Below the pieces are notes generated by a model. It had not been told where the DNA came from. It saw nothing but the letters and a program-made list of their open reading frames with translations, and ran no database searches. A DNA stretch of 64,000 nt from Trifolium pratense. Taxonomy: Eukaryota > Streptophyta > Magnoliopsida > Fabales > Fabaceae. Shown piece by piece: positions 53,223 through 63,197 of this stretch; position 1 is the first letter of the stretch, and every line of letters begins with the position of its first letter. The position numbers and the translations under genes are program-made. The stretch covers positions 44,600,856 through 44,664,855 of the forward strand of contig NC_060063.1 of the NCBI RefSeq assembly GCF_020283565.1. The letters are read 5' to 3'.

Positions 53223-54506
53223 ATGGCACCAAAAAGACCCGCAGCAAGCACCGGAAAGAAGCAAAAGACTGGGGCAAGTTCATCGCACACAGCCTTTGAC
53301 CCCAGCAGGTTTCGTGGACCGGAGCAATTTGAGCGGTACCAAATACTTGAAAAGAAAAAGATTTGGAATGAAAGGAAATTCGAGATTTTTGAGCATGGCA
53401 GCTATGAGAGGTTTGCAACAATCATCAATGATAGGCGTTGGGGTAGAATTATTGACCCACCAAAATATTTCAACACTACCTTTGTGAGAGAATTTTATGC
53501 AAATGCTTACCCATCTGAGGGTGAGCCATTCTCTTTTACCACTATGGTACGCGGAAAACCCATCCGTTTTGACCGCAATGCCATCAATGAGTATCTTGGC
53601 AACCCTTTCACCCTACCCGCCAATGAAACCTTGTGTGATTTTCAGAAGCAAAGAGCCCGCAAGACTTGGGACATTGACACCATGCGAAGAAAACTTCTTA
53701 GGCCTAACCATGACTTCGTATATGGCACAACCAACAGACCTTTGAGGGCCCTTAGAGATGATATGCGCACCTTCACCCTACTCCTTTTCCTACTTGTTTT
53801 ATATAACATCCAACCTAATTCTCACACCTCTGATGCTGTCATGAATATACTTGGCCTCATTCATTACATAAATGAAGGCCTTGAAGTGGATTTGGCCGGT
53901 ATCATCTCTGGTTGGATGAAAGAGATTACCTTGTGTGGCCACCCTGACAAAAACCTCAAGTCCACTGCTGTGAGATCCGACAGTCCTTTGGGTTTCCCGT
54001 GCTTAATTATGGGATTGTGTACGGCTAATAGGATACACATTCCTGAAATTGGACGTGAGGAGATTGGGAAGATTGATGATGATTATGTGGATCGGTACTG
54101 CAAACCGAAGAGGAGAAGAGCTGCACAACAACCACCACCACCCCCACCACCACCACCCCAGGCCTCCACCTCTGCTGTTCATGATCAGAATTTTTATAAC
54201 CATTTTACTTATTTGTATGATCAGAATGATGCAGGGTATAGAGCCATGAGTGCAATGCAGCAATCTTTCTATAATCAGCACACCGGGCAGTCGGTGATGA
54301 CACCACAAGATTTCGAAGCCTATGTTGCATGGCCTGAGGTCAGGCCTACTTTTCTCGGAGGGGGTAATGTAGCAGATGCTGAAGCTGCTAATGAAGGAGA
54401 CAATGCAAGTGAAGGAGAAGCTGGTTCTGATGCATCTATGCAAGAAGGAGATGAAAGTGATGCTGGCTCCGAATCTGGTTCGGAAGCCGGTTCTGAATCC
54501 GAGTAA
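53223..54506 (+). CDS. Second ORF of the Athila element (plant-transposon-protein type)
   Basis: The 427-aa protein (436 from an upstream in-frame Met at 53196) starts best at M-A-P-K-R-P, directly after the acceptor. A globular region (about residues 25-270), with F-Y-A-N-A-Y near residue 95 and H-Y-I-N-E-G near 220, resembles the domain annotated as putative plant transposon protein in many Athila-like elements. A K-R-R-R basic patch near 300 and a run of nine prolines follow. The tail is acidic and Ser/Gly-rich with E-S-G-S-E-A-G repeats. I see no signal peptide or membrane span, so an envelope role is not supported. It sits where Athila elements carry their env-position ORF. Its role is unknown. 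Confidence 0.8.
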   Translation: MAPKRPAASTGKKQKTGASSSHTAFDPSRFRGPEQFERYQILEKKKIWNERKFEIFEHGSYERFATIINDRRWGRIIDPPKYFNTTFVREFYANAYPSEGEPFSFTTMVRGKPIRFDRNAINEYLGNPFTLPANETLCDFQKQRARKTWDIDTMRRKLLRPNHDFVYGTTNRPLRALRDDMRTFTLLLFLLVLYNIQPNSHTSDAVMNILGLIHYINEGLEVDLAGIISGWMKEITLCGHPDKNLKSTAVRSDSPLGFPCLIMGLCTANRIHIPEIGREEIGKIDDDYVDRYCKPKRRRAAQQPPPPPPPPPQASTSAVHDQNFYNHFTYLYDQNDAGYRAMSAMQQSFYNQHTGQSVMTPQDFEAYVAWPEVRPTFLGGGNVADAEAANEGDNASEGEAGSDASMQEGDESDAGSESGSEAGSESE

Positions 54507-55411
54507 AGAAAGCAAGGAGATGGCTGAAAAGCTCGCCAAAATGAGTGAACTTTAAAAAGCTTTCAGTCATTTAATGTTTAAGTTTAAGTAGTTTATCTTT
54601 TGTATTAACTATGTGGAACATGTGGAAGTATGAATATGTGTCACTTGTTTTGTGTTTTGTTGTGAACATATGATGAATGTTTGAAGTTTAATGCATGATA
54701 ATTAGTAATTTAATATAGTAGTATGGTAGTCTAGTAATGTGAAATATTGTGATTAGCATTTTGAAGAACAAGCTCACATATGTTTGAAATTGAAAGATAG
54801 GTTTGTGATAAATCAATGTGTTGAGCATGATAGTTGATTTGTAGAGATATATGTCAATCTTCTTTGATTAGTGTTCAAAATAGGCTTAGAAACTTAACAT
54901 GTTTTTGAAATGTGTTACTTGTCCTAAGATGATTCTCACTATTTTTGTTGAACATGATTGAAACTTGTGTTATCCAATCTAGCTGGGTGAGAATGTGTGA
55001 ACTTTCCATTGTTTACATAAATATGAGAGTGCCGGCAATTGTGTATGCTCATTTGATTTTAGCTTAATCTTGCTGTCACTAATGTGTTTGATGTTGTGGA
55101 TATGATCAAGGCCTTGTTTCTTTTTGAGTGATAACCACTTAGCCAAATTTAACCTACCCTGTGAGATAGTGATCTTTTGTGTCCCCATTTGAGCCTTAAA
55201 ATTTGAAATTTGTTTGTTTTATAAACCCTGAAACCGAAAGAAAAGAAAAACAACTACTCTACCCTTGTCTTAGGATAGGAGAGCAAGTGTATTTTTATAA
55301 GGGTTATTTGATAAGATTCAAGTTGGGGAGAAGTAGGTTCAAAAATAGATAAATAAATTGGTTGAAAAAGGTAGTGTTGTGGTGTTTGAAAAAGAAAAGA
55401 AAATTGTGAAG

Positions 55412-55448
<37 letters not shown>

Positions 55449-56080
55449 AAATAAAAGAGTTGCTTGACACAATTGAAAGTCAAAAAAGGAAATGAGAAAA
55501 GAAAACAAAATTTTGTGAAAAGTGTCAAAACAAAAGAATCACCACAAATGGAAATAGGGGGAAAAAGAAAGGGAGTGAATGAATCATGAGATAAATTTTG
55601 CAGATTTTGTGCTCTCTTATCCTTAAGGCTTTTTTTTTTGAATCCATAGAAAAACAATGAATTTTTGTAGCCCAGCCCCATTACAAGCTTGATAAAGTCC
55701 TTAGTGATCCACAACTGATAGCATGTTTTGTGATTTTGCTTGGATAAATGTTTGAATTGAATTGTTGCTTGCACATTGCTTGGATTGAGTTAAACACTTA
55801 CCCTTGAGAGAAATAATTGTGAGAAATTTGAGATAACACTTGAGTTTTGATTGTCTGATAAGAATGTTGAGAATTTTGCTTAGGCATAGGAATCATTTCA
55901 TGATCATGCTTTGTGTTCTTTGAATGTTTTGGGAACTAGTCTTTGAGATGACATTGCTTTACTTGTGCTCTGAGATTTTGAAAACTTTGATTGATTACAA
56001 ACCCACTCTTTTGAATGAATATTGAGCTTGTTAAAATACCTTTTGTTTGAGGACAAACAAAGTCCTAAGTTGGGGAGATT
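54507..56080 (+). other. Athila 3' noncoding region, A32 tract and duplicated polypurine-like motif
   Basis: No ORF of note. An A32 run lies at 55412-55443. AAGTTGGGGAGA occurs at about 55320-55331 and again as the terminal polypurine tract (about 56067-56080), directly before the 3' LTR. The upstream copy could be an extra plus-strand initiation site. Confidence 0.65.
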
Positions 56081-57370
56081 TGATAAGTGCTAAATATTGG
56101 TTAAAATGCATGTTTAAAAAGCACTTATTGAATACAAATCCTTGGAATATAAATTACTTTTGATGTAAATATAGTGTGTACTAAGAAATTGTGCAAAGAA
56201 TTATCAAATCCAAACATTTTGTTAGGTTCATGCTGATATTAAAGAAAAGAAACAAAAATCTGAAGCATTCGCTGCAGCGAGCATGCAGCGAACAAAGGCA
56301 GAGAGTTCATAGTACTTGGCGAACACCCAGCGAACCTGCAGCGAACAAACTCGCTACAGCGAAGCCACAGCGAACACACAGCGAACGAAGGCAGGGAGTC
56401 CAAGGTACTTGGCGAACACCCAGCGAGCATGCAGCGAATAAGCTCGCTGCAGCGAGCATGCAGCGAACAAAGGATGAGTCACAGCTAAATACACGTGTCA
56501 GCAAACCTCTTCAACTAAGCAATTTCTTCGCGCAGCGAACAAGGATTCGCGTAGCGAATAGGCCTTTTCCAAAAGTCTATAAATAGCATTTCAGATCATT
56601 TTGTAAGATATCAAGTTAGTTAATATCAGATAGAAAAAACACTATTTTCATAGATATATCCTGTTAGTGAGGTTTTGAAGGTGGATTCCACACAACTTGA
56701 GAAATCAAGCCCAATGGTTTTTCAATCCTTCTCATCTTCACTCTTTTGTAAGTTTATCATGGCTATTCATAGCTAAATCTCTTTTGTTGGGATTGGATGT
56801 AATTGAATTATGATCATGAATCTAGTTTAACTTTGCTATATGTGTTTTATTTATCAATCAATATTAGTGATATCCTTGTTTTCATGCTTTTATTAAAAGA
56901 TTTAAATGATATAGACATATGTTATTTGAATCAAAGGTAGGATAATCACTTGGTAAAGTTCAAAGTTTAGACATAGATCTTGAGCTTTAATAGTCACTTA
57001 AAGTATTAGAGCTTAATGCTATTTTATCGATTAATGATTCGAGACATCGGAAAGTTAATAGATACAATAGATTTCTAGACATATTCCGGACACGGATATG
57101 ATCAACGAGTAATACGTGACGATATTGATTGGTAAATGAAATATATATATCAATAGTTAACTGATACATGTGAATGATTTGATGAAATCCAATTCCAACA
57201 AGTTTTTATCTCAAAAGTTTATCACGCACTTTTATCGCAATTTTATGTTACAAAACCAAATCGAAACAAACCCATACTTAGAATCATGGAATTTGTGTAT
57301 GTACAATTGATATCGCACTAGTCCCTGTGGATACGATATAACGAAAATACTTGCTTTTGTACTTTCATCA
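56081..57370 (+). repeat. Athila 3' LTR
   Basis: 1290 bp. The differences I find from the 5' LTR are AAATTACTTT here against AAATCACTTT there, and CTTGGCGAAC here against CTTGACGAAC there. Two in 1290 bp implies a very recent insertion. Confidence 0.97.
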
Positions 57371-57375
57371 AGCTA

Positions 57376-58205
57376 CTTGAGCCGCCGCAACTCTGATGCA
57401 GTTCCGATAACTAGAGGCGCGACGTTGCTGACTTGGAGGTTGAGACATCATCTCTAGGTGGTCGTGTTTGTAGGTTTACATTTCAATTCTCATCTGATGT
57501 GTAGATCTATTCCTCTTGTTATTTGTATTGTACGGCTCACCATGAGCTAAATCTCTTGATGTTGGAATTTATGTGAAGTTCAATGAAAGTTTAATGTCAT
57601 TTATGTGATGTGTTGTGTGTTGTTATGCTATTTTGGTTCATTTGCTATTTTGTTATATATTTAATTCTGAGATTCATCAACTTATGATTATATACAAGTT
57701 TATTATTATGAGACATCTAATAGTAAATGGATTGAATGAACTAATATGGTTAAGTAGAGGATAGACACATACTTCTTACTCTAGGACTTAGACATAAGCC
57801 TTGAGGCCATAGTGATTTAAAACAAGCAAGATCTTTTCTGAACTAAAATGAATTAAGCGTGACCTAGACATAGGACCCACATTATCCCCCATTTTATTAT
57901 CTAACGTTGTAGACATACACCACAAGGAAGCTTGTTCACAGTAGTCTTGACAGCACACATAAGCATTAAACCGTAGTTGAATGGATCATTGATTCCAACA
58001 TTTTCCAACTCTTGTTATCAAAACCTATTTTCATTATCGTCATTTATATTTCTTTGTTATAAAAACCCAAAATGATATTTTGTTACCTTTATGCTCATAA
58101 GTTAAGAATTGAAATTAAAGTTCCACTCGCAATCCATGTGGGTTCGATACTCTATCTTATTACTTTTCTGCAATTGACTGTGTATACTTTCACATGTCTT
58201 ACAAA
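57376..58205 (+). repeat. Right part of the older LTR-like sequence
   Basis: Continues the 44930-45326 piece across the Athila insertion. CTCGCAATCCATGTGGGTTC near 58125 and TATACTTTCACATGTC near 58185 resemble the U5 end of plant gypsy LTRs. It has no ORF. The right end and family are not resolved. Confidence 0.45.
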
Positions 58206-59039
58206 AGGCCAAACAGTAACCACACTAACCTAATATTCAATTTATCTTAATAAAAGAATGATTTTTCAAAAACTACGCAGCGGATAAAAAAATAACTTTA
58301 AGACTATAAATCAAAATGAATTATAAAATATTGGTTCAAGGTATTACATTCTTCATTAAAAACTCTACTAATAAAATTAATTAGTAATCATCACTTATAT
58401 ACCTAACCCTTTTATAAAAGATACACCTTTAATTTAAATAAAACAACAACAAATAAAGACTCTGTGAACTCTTCCCCGTGTCACAACCAGAGCGGAGCTT
58501 TCACCAACAACTCGAACACCGAAAAACATAAAACCTGAGAACCTGAACCCCCAACGGTTCAGCACAAACACAAAACAGAGGGTTAGATAACATAATCATA
58601 ATCATTGACTAATATATCTAATATCAGACACTAAATAACATAAAATAGTTGAATAGATTCGATTCAGATAACTCACATGTGTATTAAGTATATTTAGGTA
58701 TGTAACAGACATACTCAAACATGTATCAGACATATTCATTTATCAATTTGAGGAATACAAACATCCAACAAATAAGGAATACACAAAGACAAGTATCATT
58801 TATCAATTGCGAATGCCACATAATTCCTAATGCATTCTAATGTCACATAGATATGATGTCGCCTAGACATATCTATATGCATGTGGTACCAATTCATCAT
58901 AATCTTGGATAACTTAACCCAAGTGTTTTAGATCATCGTCTCTAGAGTGATATATAATGAATGAGCTTTAGTTCCTGTCTATACTGATCACTCAAGGGCA
59001 CTTGTTAGATCACAATAAGTGCTTGTGTTGAAGTACTAA
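58206..59039. other. Repeat-like spacer
   Basis: ACTACGCAGCGGATAA and GTGTCACAACCAGAGC words resemble sequences near legume gypsy LTRs in antisense. No ends are definable and no gene is seen. Confidence 0.35.
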
Positions 59040-59781
59040 CCTAGAAGAGATTATACCTTGAACTGGAGAATGTTCTCGAATCATGCTTGAAATAGTATTC
59101 AACACTTTTCTCAAGGAGTGGGATATATAATCTTGTTTGCTGCAAAACTTCCCATAATTTCTTTTGATATTTCACACGTTGTTGTATGTTCATTGAGTAT
59201 CTTTGAGATTCTTTAGTAAAGGCGTGAGTGTACTCATAATGAGAATGATTAAAACTTTTATGCATTGTGCATAGCTCCTTTGTAAAACTCATGAAAAATT
59301 ATTCTCAAACATTGTCATCTTGAAAAGCTTTGGTAGGATGATACTTTGACGTTAATATATTGCAGTAGTAAATCCTCAAAGCATGTAGTACAAAACTCAA
59401 TGTGATTTTTGTCACACAACATTGATCCTTTTGTAGCTTGTGATTCTTTTGTAACGTCGATCCTTAGTATATTCTTTTGTACCTTGCGATGCACGTTTTT
59501 CCATCATGATTCTTCAACTACGATCATCATAATCTTCCTTTTATATTTAATTTTCATTGTAAAGTGTTGTAATTTTCTAATGATACTCTAATTCTTTCAT
59601 TGTTTGAGTATATAAATGCACTTGTTGATGTGAGCGGCCTCTAGCTCGTTCACTTTTGCTAATATCTATTTTTCAACAAAAACTCAAGTGCATACATCAG
59701 TAGATCACCATTCATAAAACTTAACATTTATTCCATAAGGTTTGTTGTCATTAAAACACTAAAATGAATTTTGCCTCAACA
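59040..59781 (-). repeat. Copia LTR-like fragment, minus strand
   Basis: On the minus strand from 59781 the sequence starts TGTTGAGGCAAAATTCATTT and continues with TTAATGACAACAAACC, a common opening of legume copia LTRs. The remainder is AT-rich and lacks ORFs. The other end is not resolved. Confidence 0.4.
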
Positions 59782-59870
59782 AAAGACTTCATTAAGTCTT
59801 TCACCGTGTACAAGTTACAAATACTACTATAACGAAAACATGTTCTTACATCTATAAAATTATTTTACTT

Positions 59871-60472
59871 AGAACTAATTCTTCCTTCATATCTCAGCCA
59901 CCACTCCAACCTTCATATTTCTTCTTCTTCTTTTGGTTGATCAATTAGAAGGGGGTGATTTAGGATCTACTTTGATCCAAAATCACCCCACTTGATCATT
60001 TTTTTATTTCTTTTTATTTAAATAAGTGATAATATTCACATATTTTTAGGGTTCGTTCGATTTTTCTTCGAGACTTTTTCATCTGGTGTTGTTTTAATTC
60101 GTCTTTGTGCGGTGTTTTGTTTTATCCCGTCTAAGTACGGTGTTTGTTTGATCCCGTCTTAGTACGATGTTGGTTTATTATTCAAATTTGCAGGTTTGCT
60201 TCAATCCAAATCCAGTGCAGATTCAATGACTTTAGCGTCGACAATGTTGCAGATCCGGATGAATGACTATTCCAGACATTTGAATTTTGTCATATCAATT
60301 GTAGGCTTTGTCATAGACATTAGGCAGTTTTATGCTATTAACTCAGATGCTGTGAGCCTGCTCGCAGATTCATCCTTATTAGTTTTTAGCGAAATTGAAT
60401 ATATAATGATTCTGATTGATGTATTTTCTATGAATTTGAATAAATAAATGAACGTTGATGTTTTTGAGTTAA
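59871..60472 (+). mobile_element. Short non-LTR retroposon, copy 2
   Basis: It is flanked by the 15-bp duplication AAAATTATTTTACTT (59856-59870 and 60473-60487) and matches copy 1 (20539-21158) throughout. The hairpin arms are at about 59938-59961 and 59980-59998. CCCGTCT(A/T)AGTACG-type units follow. An 83-codon ORF (60196-60447) is open here and has one stop in copy 1. The A-tail is short, merging into the target. The clean duplication establishes it as a retroposed insertion. Confidence 0.85.
60196..60447 (+). other. Small ORF shared by both retroposon copies
   Basis: The ORF reads M-L-Q-S-K-S-S-A-D-S-M ... I-V-G-F-V-I-D-I-R-Q-F-Y-A-I-N-S-D ... L-V-F-S-E-I-E-Y and ends N-L-N-K. Copy 1 aligns in the same frame to the same stop position with many conservative changes and one internal TAA. 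No known domain is recognised. It could be coding sequence of a source gene or chance conservation of a young family. Confidence 0.4.
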
Positions 60473-60487
60473 AAAATTATTTTACTT

Positions 60488-61226
60488 GTCTTTTAATATA
60501 TAATGAATTAAATACATTTTTCGTCCCTAATTAACCGATTGAGCTAGGGCATGGAACGACCATAATCTCTTTCTATGGGCATCATAGAGTAATTGAATTT
60601 ACTATCCATGTGGTTAATTGAATTTACTATCCATCCATATCTACAGACAATATGGATGGGCAATGATACGAATCATTTAAAAGATTAGTTAAAATGTGCA
60701 TATCAAACCTTACAGGCATTTATTTATTTATTTTATTGCTATATATGATTCATTATTGATCCCTATCCAACACCATGTCCTCCACGTCGTCCACGAGCCA
60801 TTTATTTATTTATTGCTATATATGATTCATTATTGATCCACCACCAACCATACGATCAAACGGCAGAGAGGCGATGAAAATATTATTACTAGCATATTCA
60901 TTTTCTCATTTAATTCAAGCCATAGAGGCATTAAATTTTGCTATTACGACAAACGAAATCAGACATGGTCCATGTAAGCTTATAAAAATAAAAATAAAAA
61001 TAAAAATAAAAAAGTAGCCGATACGACAAACGAAATCATACATATATGGTCATGTAAGCTTATTAGAAAGGATTTGCATTTTTAAATTTCGTTTCATCTG
61101 AAAAAAATAAGGGATTAAATATAATAATTTCAGCTATATTATGTTTGATTTTAAAGTTTTATTTGATATTTGACAAACTAGGAGTTAAGGGATAAGAAAA
61201 AAAACTGACAGTGATTGATTTAAGGT
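60488..61226. other. Spacer with short duplications
   Basis: TAATTGAATTTACTATCCAT occurs twice at 60590-60640. A block of about 50 bp with TTGCTATATATGATTCATTA is duplicated at 60736 and 60813. ACGACAAACGAAATCA is duplicated at 60948 and 61023, with an (AAAAAT)n run between. No gene is seen. Confidence 0.6.
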
Positions 61227-61990
61227 CTGTTTGGTTCGATCAGGGGTTTTGAAGAGGAGTAGAGGTGAGAGAATATTTTATATTTTATATGTTTAGTTCA
61301 TTTTTTTAGGGGAGTGGAGAGGAGCAAAATCCCTCATAAATTCAATTTTTGTTTCCCCCAAATTTGGGGGATTTGGAGGAGAGGAGAGGAAAAGTGAGAT
61401 AAGTAATTATAATTTTAATTACATTGGCAAAATTATCCCTAATTTTGTGTTGAAATCCAAAACTATCGTTATTAAAATTTGGGTAAATTATATTTTCGAT
61501 CACTACTTTTATAGTAATTTTTTGTTTTTATCCCTGTAAAATAAAATCACTTATTTTCATCTCTACAAAAAATTTCTTTTGATTTTAGTCCCAAAATGGG
61601 CAAAATTTTGTCATTCTTTTGACATTTTTTTAACATAATATCAACTTATATAGGTTTTCCTTCAAAAAAAAAAAATCAACTTATATAGGTTTAACATGAT
61701 ATATAGACATAATATAAACCATTTTGAACATAAAATGACATAATATTACCATTAACATGTCAAAATTTTATTCATTAGGGACTAAAAACAAAATATTTTT
61801 TTTTACAGGGATGAATACAAGTGATTTTATTTTAAAAGGACAAAAATCAAAATTCGCTATAAAAGATTAATTATCTCTCTTCATTATTCATCCTACATAT
61901 TTTATTTATTCAGAGTAATTTTTTTTCTTTTGTGCAGCATCAATTATTTTTTGTTTATTTTTTATTTCTATTTTCATTACAACACTCTTA
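61227..61990. other. MITE remnants
   Basis: GGTCTGTTTGGTTCGATCAG at 61227 is a Harbinger/Tourist-type terminus after TAA, but no right end is visible. At 61490-61860 an imperfect inverted repeat with AAAATAAAATCACTTATTTT and AGTGATTTTATTTTAAAAGG forms a second MITE-like unit. Confidence 0.5.
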
Positions 61991-62019
61991 GAATTGAGTA
62001 TTAGGTCTAACTCAACCTT

Positions 62020-62427
62020 AGAATTGAGTATTTGGCAGACGATACTAGTAGATCTGATTATTTTTGTTTTGGCGAGATCGTTGCGTTTGACACAACTTAC
62101 AAGAACAAATACAATTATCCACTGGTTATATTTTCTGGATGCACCACCACTCAGATTGTTATATTCGGTGTTGCATTGGTATCAGATGAAACGACTGAGA
62201 CATTTAAGTGGCCGTTGATGTGTTTTTTTCGAGTGCATGAAAAATAAATATATATCCAAAAGTAGTTGTATCAGATGGAGATGAGGCTAGGAGGGAGCCT
62301 ATAAAACATATTGTTTTTTATGTGATCCATCGGTTGTGTGCTCGATATTTGAACCAGAATGCAGATGAAAATGTAAAGAAGTCACAATTTTTCGAGGGTT
62401 TTAAAAAAGTAATGTACTTTTAACAAA
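62020..62427 (+). pseudogene. FAR1/FRS-type (MULE-derived) transposase-like fragment
   Basis: The first frame reads D-Y-F-C-F-G-E-I-V-A-F-D-T-T-Y-K-N-K-Y, then F-G-V-A-L-V-S-D-E-T-T-E-T-F-K-W. After a frameshift and stop it continues V-V-V-S-D-G-D-E-A-R, H-R-L-C-A-R-Y-L-N-Q-N-A-D-E-N-V. These are the MULE transposase domain motifs with the first (F-D-T-T-Y) and second (S-D-G-D) acidic residues and the C/H motif region. The FAR1 DNA-binding domain, third acidic residue and SWIM finger are absent. It is a fragment 0.5 kb upstream of the lipoxygenase gene and not expected to work. Confidence 0.85.
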
Positions 62428-62429
62428 AA

Positions 62430-62860
62430 AAAAATCAATTCATTCTAAATTAATTTTTATGATCACAAACCAAATACTTCCTTTGTCTATTTGTCTCTAA
62501 TTATAAGTTTATTTTTGAGTGTTAAAAGTATAAATTCGGAGACATGAATATTTTAATCGCTTTGATTTTGTAATATTTGTAAGTATTTTATCCTTTCATG
62601 CTACTATCAATTAGAAATTATGCAAGTTTATTAGCAGATTTATCTTTGTGCAATATCGAAAATTATGTTGTTTTTTACATATTACCAATTAAATGAATAA
62701 GTAATTGTTTTTATAATATTAAAGAAAAGTCATTTAAGAATAATAATCGATCTCATCGCTATAATTCATAATTTTTGTTTTATATTTCACGTTTGGCACG
62801 TGGAGCTCAGGTTCTGATTAAAAAATATATATGGTAAAGCGTGTATACTTTATCTTTCAT
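62430..62860. other. Upstream region of the lipoxygenase gene
   Basis: AT-rich and without recognised repeats. CACGTTTGGCACGTGGAGC near 62788-62806 contains CACGTG (G-box core) about 65 bp upstream of the TATA box, a possible stress/jasmonate/light element. Confidence 0.4.
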
Positions 62861-62861
62861 C

Positions 62862-62869
62862 TATAAATA
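62862..62869 (+). promoter_or_regulatory. TATA box of the lipoxygenase gene
   Basis: TATAAATA about 100 bp before the ATG at 62966, a normal plant spacing. Confidence 0.75.
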
Positions 62870-62965
62870 CATTTGCTTTTCTCATAAACCAAAACAAGCT
62901 TCTTTTTCAACTACTAAATCAAATATCTAGTGTTAATTTGTTTGATAAAAAAAAAGTTAGCAAAA

Positions 62966-63197
62966 ATGTTTGGCATATTTGACAAGGGCCAAAAAATCAA
63001 GGGGACTGTGGTGTTGATGCCCAAAAATGTTTTGGACTTCAATGCCATAACATCCATCGGTAAAGGCGGTGTTCTTGACGCCGCCGGAAGTCTCATTGGT
63101 GGAGTTACAAGCGTTGTTGGTCAAGTTGTTGACACTGCAACTGCTTTCTTAGGCCGTAATGTCTCTATGCAGTTGATTAGTGCTACCAAGACTGATG
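62966..63197 (+). CDS. 9-lipoxygenase, first exon (gene continues past window)
   Basis: The exon encodes M-F-G-I-F-D-K-G-Q-K-I-K-G-T-V-V-L-M, then K-N-V-L-D-F-N-A, a Gly/Val-rich stretch and T-A-T-A-F-L-G-R-N-V-S-M-Q-L-I-S-A-T-K-T-D. This is the N-terminal PLAT beta-barrel start of legume seed/vegetative linoleate 9S-lipoxygenases, which oxygenate linoleate and linolenate in the cytosol. No plastid transit peptide is present, which fits the 9-LOX type. The exon ends phase 1 at G|GTTTGT (63198), a usual LOX exon-1 boundary. Iron ligands lie in later exons outside the window. An earlier in-frame ATG (62930) exists but gives a non-family extension. Reading past the donor gives only intron sequence. 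Confidence 0.9.

Larger units (their letters stand above)
45327..57370 (+). mobile_element. Young Athila-type (Cyclops-like) Ty3/gypsy retrotransposon, 12.0 kb
   Basis: It is bounded by AGCTA (45322-45326 and 57371-57375) and two 1290-bp LTRs in which I find only two differences. Order: 5' LTR, tRNA-Asp-type primer site, gag-pol ORF of 1830 codons, a second ORF of 427-436 codons, long 3' noncoding region, polypurine tract, 3' LTR. RT precedes integrase, which defines Ty3/gypsy. Primer site, size and second ORF point to the Athila/Cyclops branch. No frameshift or stop is present in gag-pol, so it may be active. It is nested in an older LTR-like sequence. Confidence 0.96.

Noticed and set aside
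54003..54539. 178-codon minus-strand ORF
   Set aside because: Antisense of the second Athila ORF; W/G-rich run is the complement of the proline codons.
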